DNA of 64,000 nt, taken from the NCBI GenBank assembly GCA_029204225.1, contig CM055100.1, forward strand, positions 954,587 to 1,018,586, read 5' to 3'. Shown here in pieces: positions 55,939 to 64,000 of this stretch (the stretch's first letter is position 1; the number at the start of each line of letters is the position of its first letter). The translations under genes and the position numbers were made by a program. The notes beneath the pieces were generated by a model, which ran no database searches, was not told where the DNA came from, and saw only the letters and a program-made list of their open reading frames with translations. The DNA comes from Diphasiastrum complanatum (lineage: Eukaryota; Streptophyta; Lycopodiopsida; Lycopodiales; Lycopodiaceae).

Positions 55939-57885
55939 TGTTGGGGACTAAATGGCAAGTTATCCTTGGATAAGGGTGACCCTTAGGATTAAGGGTATGT
56001 GCCTTTGGATAAGGGTAGGCAAGTGACTACACCTTGGTCGGAGGTATGGAGTCACGTGACTCTTGGATAAGGGGTACCCTTAGGATTAAGGGTAGGTGTC
56101 TTAGATTAAGGTACTAGTGTCCTTGGGTAAGGGCAGGTAGGTGTCTATGCCTTGGATGGAGGTATGGAACCTAGAGAGGTGTTAGAAAGTCATTGGATGA
56201 CTATTTTTCTAAACCTTAAAGCTCAACCTTGAACCATATCACTTTAATGGTCATGCACAACATGGGCATTGGAACCTAGTAATGGGTCCAATGAGTTCCC
56301 AACTTCCACAAGAAAGGCATTCAAAGAGTCATAGGTTATGGAAGGAGTCTCTTGACTTTCTATAAGCCTATGGAGGTTCTTTAACTCCCCTAGGCTTCTC
56401 TCTCTCATTGGATGGGCATGGAACTCCATAGTGCACTAGAGGAGTCCATGGGCCATCTATATGAGGGCAGTAGGGTGCCCATTGGGGGGAGGAGAGATCT
56501 CTCTTGCTTGCTTTGCTTATGCTCTAGTGTTGCTATTGTGTGTAGAGTACTTTCTTGTGTGCAGTATGCTTAGGGATTGGATCTTGCTTATGGTATGGGA
56601 TATAAGTAGGGTTTGGATCTTGAGTATGCTATAGTCTGTTGTGGTACGCTTGTAAATTGTTTAAGGTTAGCAAGGGGGTTCTAGATAGGTCCTGCTTGGA
56701 GCTTAAATCTAGCTATGGTTGGGTGGTGAATACTTGAGGTCAGCTTGTTATCTATCTTTGTGTTTAAGAGTAGGGACACAAGTGGAAGAGAGATCCTTGG
56801 AGGCTTGCAGATCCTTACTTGCAGGTGGAGGAATCCTAGCTTGGAGTTGGGGAGCATCTTGGAGCTTGCAGGTTGCTTGGAGGACATTTTGAGGCTCTAC
56901 TTTGGATTTGGAGGGCTTCCTCACCTCTACTTGTGAAAGTGATATCAAAGCTAGACAAAGGATGGTAACCTTTCTAACCATCTTCAAGTTCTATCAAGAT
57001 CACCAACTAAATTTTTTTTTGGGGAAGATTATTGGCTTTTCTAGTTGTAGGAAGCTTGTAGTTGAAGTACCCAATGAATCTAGTTCTCTTTGGAAGAGAG
57101 TAGTGATGCTTATAGAATTGTTTAGGGGCTAATTTTTTATCATGTTTCTTTGTCATGAACGATTTTGTTTCTTTTGAATTTTCTTTTGTGCGGAAGCTCA
57201 CAGGGACCTAGACACGTGACTACACGTTGTGAATTAGATTTTGTTCCACGCAAAGACCAGTGATGATGAAAACTTCTTTTCTTGAATCTTGACTAATGGC
57301 GTATTTTGCAGTAACACCAGCCCACCATCAATTATAATATCTGCTACATATTCTCTTTTTTTCTTAAGAATGTTACAATCAAAATCATGAAATTGTAATA
57401 TATAATCAATCACATAATAGTTAGAGAAAAGTAACCATTGAGTCCATCAATTTTCTTACTAATGATTTTCTCATATTCATTATAGTAATCGGATTCAAAA
57501 CACTCGTGAGTATGATCATAAGGAGTACATACAAGAACATTCAATTTATTTACGGTATTCTGAGGCAATCATGATACATCATGATAAAAAATTAGTGAAA
57601 ATACAGTATCGACAACCTTTATTGAAACATCTTCTAAAATGCGTTCCTCTGCATCTGTAGTTGACGTGCTATAGATTTAAGAGTTTCACTATTATTAGTA
57701 TTATGTTTCTTTGTCCTTCTACTACGTATTCCCTTCCTCGTGAATTCCTTGGGGTCTTGGGATCGCTTTGGTTTTGCTTTCTTGCAAGTCCTCCATGTGA
57801 GAAGGTTTGTTTTAAAAATTGGAGGTGGACGAGTCATAGAGGCCTCACCCGTATGAAGACCAGAACTTCTATCTCTTAATCTAGA
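55939..57885. other. LTR-like start and unassigned sequence
   Basis: TGTTGGGGACTAAATGGC at 55939 resembles an LTR start, but no end, primer site or partner LTR was found. The direct repeats at 55964-56168 lie just inside it. From 57140 to 57880 the minus strand has scattered protein-like pieces with many stops (for example KLMDSMVTFL and ADIIIDGGL) that I could not assign. Confidence 0.35.
55964..56168 (+). repeat. Imperfect ~95-bp direct repeat, two copies
   Basis: Copy 1 (55964-56050) and copy 2 (56062-56168) both run CTTGGATAAGGG, ACCCTTAGGATTAAGGGTA, GGTGTCT-like words and end GGAGGTATGGA. The CCCTTAGGATTAAGGG core is itself nearly palindromic. Confidence 0.8.
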
Positions 57886-57922
57886 CCCCTAAACCCTAAA
57901 CCCTAAACTCTAAACCCTAAAT
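57886..57922. repeat. Interstitial telomere-like repeat
   Basis: Five consecutive CCCTAAA-type units with one variant (CTCTAAA), ending CCCTAAATC. C-rich strand on top, same orientation as the tract at 2.75 kb. Confidence 0.9.
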
Positions 57923-58084
57923 CTAGATAAAAGCTGAAAATCTTTGGGCATAATGCTGACATGCTTTGCATGGATGGCAAGCAACAAGGAATCCTCAAAA
58001 AATTGAACTTGATACAACTGTTAAGAGTTTAAGAGTTTAGGAACATCTAACTCGAATATCTCTCATTTGCATACATTTGAAGAA

Positions 58085-58690
58085 TTGTGTAGCAACTCGA
58101 GCAGTGCTCGAGTTAGACACAATTTCTTACCTTTCTATCAAGATGAGATATGTGCTAGAACATCTCTCGTTTCTATGTGCAAGTCTTTCGAATACCATTG
58201 TGTTTAGGATTTAGGCACATAATATGTTGTGACGGTCACAAAATAATCTCATCTTACAATCCTCATGCATGGATAGAATTGTGGAGTTAGAGAAATTTTC
58301 TTTCATGTCTCTATTGATGACATATCTGCTAAATCTCAACAAAGAACAAAATCTGCTACATCCACATACATTTCAGGAATTTTGTAGACAACTCGAGCAA
58401 TGCTCGAGCTAAAACACATTTTATTGCCTTTCTTTCAAAATGAGATATGCGCTAGAACATTTCTCATCAAAGAATAGCCATCTGTTAAAGATTCAGCAAA
58501 ATATATATCATGAAAGATGAATCTTAGTTTGCAATCAGAGTGGATGGATAGAATTGTGCAGCTAACTTGAACAGTGCTTGAATTAGAGGCATTTTCTTAC
58601 CGTTCTTTTAAGATGAGATAGTCTTTCTAGGGAATTCTCAATGCCGGGTTTCGGGTTGGCCTACTCAAGCAGTGCTTGAGTTAAGAGTTT
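58085..58690. repeat. Dyad-symmetric repeat cluster B (four sites)
   Basis: Sites at 58094-58114 (AACTCGAGCA, G, TGCTCGAGTT; perfect), 58390-58410 (core CTCGAGCA, A, TGCTCGAG), 58563-58585 (TAACTTGAACA, G, TGCTTGAATTA; imperfect) and 58663-58681 (ACTCAAGCA, G, TGCTTGAGT; perfect). Spacers repeat AGATGAGATATGTGCTAGAACAT and GGATAGAATTGTG(C/G)AG words also found in cluster A. Confidence 0.85.
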
Positions 58691-59481
58691 TCTTGTGGAG
58701 CTTCAACATGTGTCTTCAAGAGAATGTGTAGCTGATATCTTCACCAAAGCATTGGGAAAATACTTGTTCATGAAGCATAGGACTTCACTTGGAGTGCTAT
58801 CAAAGTCTCTGCTAAAACTAGTTGAAGAGAGAGTGTGAAATATTCAACTAGTTTGATCATTTTGTCAATATTTTCATATTTGGCATATTGAGGCCAAAAC
58901 TTGTTTTAGACTTAGAGAATAAGTTTTTAAAGTTCATCAGTCTAAATTTCATTTGAATAAACACTTTTTGAAAGCATGGGAAAGTTTGGAGGCGAGTTTT
59001 AGGAGATTCAAATTTGAATAGTTGGGTACATTGAATCTAGACCTAAAAATAGTAGGGTTTGCATTTTGGTGGGAAACCCAAGTGGCCAAATAGGATTTGG
59101 ACCTATTATAAAAGGATGTAACTCGTGGAAAGACTATTCTTCTCTCTTCTTGATCTCATTTCATGCTTATACATGGTTCTCTTGGATTCTATTATCCATT
59201 GGTGCACTATACTAGCGATTACTTGCAATTCAATGTGTATAATGATTCATATTTGCTATTTTTCGATCCACACATGTGAATGATAGTAGCTTGCTGGTTT
59301 TGTATGGACAGCAATAGTACTTTTTCATTTCAATCAATTTTGATCAAATTCTATTAGCGTTTGCATCTCATTTTGTGTGTAGGTGTGGTTTTTCTACATT
59401 GGTGAGATTGGCAGTGTACTTCTCTTTGTAACCAAAGATCTTCTGAGTGATTTGGATCTTAGTGATCTAAAAACTTTTACA
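58691..59481 (+). mobile_element. Copia element D: RNase H tail and 3' LTR
   Basis: Bases 58691-58830 encode LQHVSSRECVADIFTKALGK, YLFMKHRTSLGVLSKSLLKL and a stop, the end of a copia RNase H. The tract GTTGAAGAGAGAG precedes the LTR TGTGAAATATTC...ACTTTTACA (58834-59481, 648 bp) with TATTATAAAAGG near 59103 as TATA box. The LTR abuts the interior of a C-family LTR. Everything upstream of RNase H is replaced by cluster B. Confidence 0.85.
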
Positions 59482-59541
59482 ATTTCTTAGTATAAATAGC
59501 TGATCATGTTTTCATTATGATGATGAGTAGTATTGATTAGT

Positions 59542-59674
<133 letters not shown>

Positions 59675-59744
59675 CTTGCGAGCTTGGACACTCTTGAGCA
59701 TTCTAGGTCATTTGTTTATGGGTTCATTAGAGATTGTTATTGTG

Positions 59745-60356
59745 TGTGAAGGATTTCAGATCATTCAAGATCCGATCCATGTCCTTAATCTTTGGTTACA
59801 AAAATGAGCAAACCAACGATCCTACCAATGTAGAAAAATCAACATCTACATACAAAATGAGATGCAAAGTCAAAGAGATAACTGATCAAAGATGAACCAA
59901 AACATAAAATATAGTTGTTGTCCGTACAATTATGATACCCTACTGTATTTCACATGTGTGGAACCAAAAATAGCAATAAATAATCACTCTACACATAAGA
60001 TTGCGAGATATCATCAAGAGAGTGCACCAATGAGTAGTAGAACCCAAAGAGGACCATTTATAATGATGAAATGAGAGAGAGAAGAGAGAAGATGTGTCTC
60101 TCCATGAGTTACATCCTTTTATAGCAAGTCCAAATCCTATTTGGCCACTTGGCTTTCCTTCCAAAATGTAAACCCTACTATTTTTGGGTCTAGATTCAAT
60201 GTACCCAATGTTCAAATTTGAATCTCTCTCAAACTCGACTACCAACTTTCCCCCACTTTCAAAAAGTGTTTACTGAATGTATAACTTCAAAAAGTTTATC
60301 TCTAAGTCTAAAATGAGTTTTGGCCTCATATTGACAATTTACCAAAATCTCTCACA
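59745..60356 (-). mobile_element. D-family solo LTR, inverted, with TSD TTGTG
   Basis: 612 bp on the minus strand: TGTGAGAGATTTTGGTAAAT at 60356 to TTCACA at 59745. It is similar to the D 3' LTR 264 bp to its left but in opposite orientation, and carries GCTATAAAAGG as TATA box. Flanked by TTGTG at 59740-59744 and 60357-60361. The C-family LTR sequence resumes on both sides. Confidence 0.9.
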
Positions 60357-61002
60357 TTGTGCTGCTACTTATCAATAGTTGCACTTGATTCAGACTTATA
60401 TTCAGTCACTCAGAGATAGCTTAGAGTATGTGGTTTTGATCCACAACTTGTTGTACTCATTTACATCTGTTTCATTTTCATACTGAATCAATCTATCTTC
60501 TCATTGCATTCAGATTTGTATCAGAATGTATGCATCTATGTACTTCTTCGCGACTGATTATTTGACTGATAATTTAATTCTTAATGTTTGGCTACGTAAT
60601 CACTGTAGTACTAATGATTTTCAGGCTAGTTACTATAAGATCGAACGTGTTTTTTATCACTATTATTTTGTTCAAAACTGATAGGTGTAGTCATGCATAG
60701 AGAAAGAGAAAGATAGTTTATTCTGTTGTGCATGATAAGGTTTAATTCTTGTCATTCAAATTCTTTTTATTCAAATTTTATTCAACCTATCTTTCATACA
60801 TCTTTCCAACATAGTATCAGAGCATGGATTTTTCAAGGCCTAATTCTATTGCTATATCAGAGCGCATGTTCTAATAGTTGATATCTTTTGTGCTATCAAA
60901 TTCTTCAGTTTGAATCACTTTGTTTTGATATCAGAGGATTGATTTCCACAGCACGATATCTCTCTCAATGTCGTCGAATAGTTGACAGACTAAAAGTTCT
61001 AG

Positions 61003-63846
61003 ATGGATTCTCAAAATAAAGTCGGTCTTATCATAGACAGGCTGAATGGATCCAATTATCCTTTATTGAAATTTAAGATGAAGACCTTGCTTATTGCAAA
61101 CGACTTGTGGGATGTCGTTACAGGTTCATAAGTGATGCTCGAAGACAACAACGAAGACGGCTAGAAGCAGAAATCAAAAGATGGTAAAGCTTTTGCGCTT
61201 ATTATCCTCAATATATCAGATACTCAAATCGGCCACATAGGTGAAGCTAAAATTTCAAAAAAGATTTGGGACATCCTGAGCTCACTATATGAAGTGAGGG
61301 ATGTAACTACCAAGTTACATCTTCGAAGGAAATTCTTCACACTCAAGATCTCGAATAATGATTCTCTTCATAATCACACTATCCAATTTAAGAATCTCTT
61401 GCAACAGATGACAGCTGTCGGATTAGTCATAAATGATCAGAATGCAATTATGACATTGCTTTCAAGCCTACCCTTTACATATGAGAATTGAGTGATGATC
61501 ATCACGACACACTCAGATTTAACTCTTATTAGAGTTATCACTATGTTGATGCAAGAAAATAATCAAAGAAGTCAAGACACTTTGTCGACCTCTTCATCTC
61601 ATGCTCTATATGTCAACAAGGACACGAAATGACAAAAGAAGAAGAAAAACTCTAATCAATCATCATCGAATCAAAAATTGTCTCAAAGTCAAGAGCAATC
61701 ATTGAATCCACATTCGTCGAAGAAGAAGATGTTTTGTAGGTACTGCAAGCACAATAACCACGAGATTCAGGTTTGCCGAATTTTCAAAGTGAAGAATGCA
61801 GCCAAGCAACTTGATCAACAAGAAAATATAGTTACAACATCTCTCGAAGACGAAATGGTCGAAGGTGCTTTTATGGTCAAAGACAAAAGCGCAAATTTAG
61901 ATGATTCATGATTTCTGGATTTTGGAGCTAGTCAACGTATGACCAATCATTTTGATACTTTCCATTCCTATACACCTTATAGTACAAAGAAGTTTATTCA
62001 TCATGGTGATGATAGCACTCACACTATTGAAGGCAAAGGTACTGTAAGATTAAGATTCCAGCATGATCAATTCAAACTAGTTTTGTATGTTCCTAAACTC
62101 TCTACAAATTTGTTATCAGTAAACAGAATTACAGATTTACGTCATAAGTTAGAATTTGAGTTTGATCAATGCAGAATCATTGAAAGGAGTAATAAGATCC
62201 TTGTACTCGGCAAGAGGCATGAATATTTATTGGCACATTGTTATTCTGATTCTAGTCAAGCCTTAGAAAACTATGTTCTTGTCAATAAAGCATTACTATG
62301 TCATCATCGCTTAGGACACTTAAATCATTCATCAATTTCAACATGTCAAGATCTCTAGAACTTGATCTCGAATATTATTTTGACAAAGTCAGTCTCCCTG
62401 TCTACCATAGTTGCATCCTTGGAAAGTAGACTAGGACTCCTTTAGATTAAGTCATAGGCACGCAACAAAAGGTCTGTTAGATGTTGTTCATTCAGATATA
62501 TGTGGACCTATGCAAACTCCTTCATTGCTAGATGCAAAGTACTTTATTACTTTTACTGACAAATTCTCTTGAAGAACAGTTGTTTATTTCATTAAGTAGA
62601 AATCAAAGGCCTTACAACGGCATTGAGCAACAATATATTACCTCCTATTCACCTCAGTCAAATGGTCTTGTTGAGGGAAAGAACATAAACTTAGTCGAAT
62701 CGACAAAGTGCATGTTATCACATGCATTACTTTCGAAGTCTTTTTGGGCTGAAGCTATTCCAACTGTAGCGTATATTCAGAACATATGTCCTTCTAAAGG
62801 TCTCTTAGACAAAACACCATTTGAAGTTTGGACAGGTGCCTTCTTTATCAAATTTAAAAGTTTTTGGATGTACCGCTTATGTGCAAGTACCCCATGATTT
62901 TAGAAAGAAGCTCGACTTTCAAAGTAGCAAATCAATTTTCATCAGCTACACTACTTCAGATTAAATTTACAAGTTGTTCGATCATGTCAAATCCAAAATA
63001 TTCGTTAGCCGGAGTGTTATCTTTATCGAAGATCAATTTTTCGACCTCAAAGGAAAAAGACAAAGCCCATGTAGTTGACATGACAGATTCTCCCAACATA
63101 ATGAACTTTCTAGTTTCTTCAGTCGACTATTCCTATTGAAGGTCCAAGTTCATTTACTCCCGACGAACAACCAATCAACAACAAATCTGAAGAAGATGAT
63201 GTCACATTTCATCAACTTCGAACATCACCTAGAAGATCATCAAGAACTAGTAGACCATCTAATAGGTATATCGACGAGTATGCAGCTTACCTTGTTCAAG
63301 AGTTGACAATTGTCGAAGAGGCACTCAGTCAGCCCAATTTCGATCTTTGGATAGAAGTCATGGATAAAGAGTATTCATCTCTTATCAAGAACCAGACATG
63401 GACACTTGTTACATTACCTGCTAGCAGAAACGTAGTTGATTGCAAATGGATTTTCAAAATCAAGTACAAAGCAGACAAAAGCATCGACAGAAGAAAATCC
63501 CGACTTGTTGCTAAAGGATTTTCTTAGGTATACAACTTCGATTATATTGAGAACTTCGATTATATCGGTCTGAACCAATACACTCGCCATTAATATTTTG
63601 TGTAATCAAAGTACCATTGCCTTATCAGCCAATCCTAGGTTTCATTCCAGTTTAAGCACATTGAACTCAAGTATCACTATGTTAAAAGTAGAGCTCTCAA
63701 CGAAGAGGTCAAATTGCAGTACTGTCGAATGCAATATATAACAACAAATATTTTTTACCAAAGCATTAAGCTTGATGCACACAGAAGTTTTGTGCAGAAC
63801 TAAGTTTAAACATCAAGGCATACCTGGATTTAGATTAAGGAGCAGT
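61003..63846 (+). pseudogene. Copia C2 gag-pol remnant
   Basis: Gag: MDSQNKVGLIIDRLNGSNYP, then HLRRKFFTLKISNNDSLHNH and LLQQMTAVGLVINDQNAIMT. Zinc knuckle CRYCKHNNHEIQVC near 61740. Protease FLDFGASQRMTNHFDTF with Gly-Ala-Ser kept but Ser changed to Phe. Pre-integrase CHHRLGHLNHSS. Integrase keeps SYSPQSNGLVEGKN but the second catalytic Asp region is deleted (~62600). RT stops after DCKWIFKIKYKADKSIDRRK near 63527, and the rest of RT and most of RNase H are deleted. HIELKYHYVKSRALNEEVKL remains before the LTR. Stops are mostly TGA or TAG where C1 or the family has Trp, Arg or Gln codons. Confidence 0.9.
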
Positions 63847-64000
63847 GTTGGATTATTCTCCTTAAATAATCGACTAATCGACATTTTAATCTTCGTCCAA
63901 TTTTTATCCAGACCTGCAGTTTTCTTTGTGTTTTTACACAATCAGCATAATTACTCGAAAATGGCTTAGAGTGTCGGCATTTTCGTCTTTCAACATTTTT
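63847..64000 (+). repeat. 3' LTR of copia C2, start only
   Basis: TGTTGGATTATTCTCC, as in the C1 LTR at 16503, followed by ATCGACTAATCG and TTTTAATCTTCGTCCA. It is cut by the end of the window. Confidence 0.88.

Overview
The window looks like transposon-packed intergenic DNA from a land plant with a large genome. It is AT-rich and dominated by broken Ty1/copia and Ty3/gypsy LTR retrotransposons that use the plant-type primer site TGGTATCAGAGC. CACTA-type termini, long dinucleotide microsatellites and short telomere-like tracts lie between them. I cannot name the species. A gymnosperm or another large-genome plant would fit, but nothing here proves it. I see no confident single-copy host gene, no rRNA or tRNA gene and no CRISPR array.

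Layout. 0-2.6 kb: minus-strand gypsy gag remnant with three zinc knuckles. 2.6-6.4 kb: telomere-like tract, then two fragments of an unrecognised intron-containing gene family, with a nested palindrome and a (GA)n tract between them. 6.4-16.5 kb: a three-level nest. A nearly intact copia element (9110-15260, TSD TGCAT) sits in a solo LTR (8770-15786, TSD ATTGG), which sits in a gypsy remnant. 16.5-24.1 kb: truncated copia elements C1, E1 and F. 24.1-30.1 kb: a gypsy element with protease, RT, RNase H, integrase and a long third ORF after integrase. 30.1-34.0 kb: a non-autonomous copia-like element with one uninterrupted 455-codon ORF built from rearranged gag/pol pieces. 34-38.4 kb: copia and gypsy remnants and a cluster of dyad-symmetric repeats. 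38.9-41.3 kb: a CACTA right end with subterminal repeats, and the third copy of the unknown gene family. 42.3-45.2 kb: a 1.08-kb unit repeated nearly three times, made of gypsy chromodomain, LTR start and inverted copia LTR. 45.6-49.2 kb: copia E2. 49.8-55.6 kb: an element with ~510-bp inverted arms ending CACTACTGAAAA, carrying a nested copia remnant. 55.9-58.7 kb: LTR-like direct repeats, a telomere-like tract and a second dyad-repeat cluster. 58.7-64 kb: copia C2, interrupted by a D-family 3' LTR and by an inverted D-family solo LTR (TSD TTGTG).

No genes work together as a host pathway. The functional logic is that of mobile elements: gag packages RNA, protease/RT/RNase H/integrase copy and insert it, and LTRs carry promoters. 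Nearly all copies are disabled by stops, frameshifts or deletions. The observations I would follow first are the unknown gene family (4.2, 6.1 and 40.3 kb), the gypsy third ORF, the scrambled long ORF at 32.3 kb, the paired-substitution dyad repeats, the 1.08-kb composite array and the long-armed CACTA-type element.
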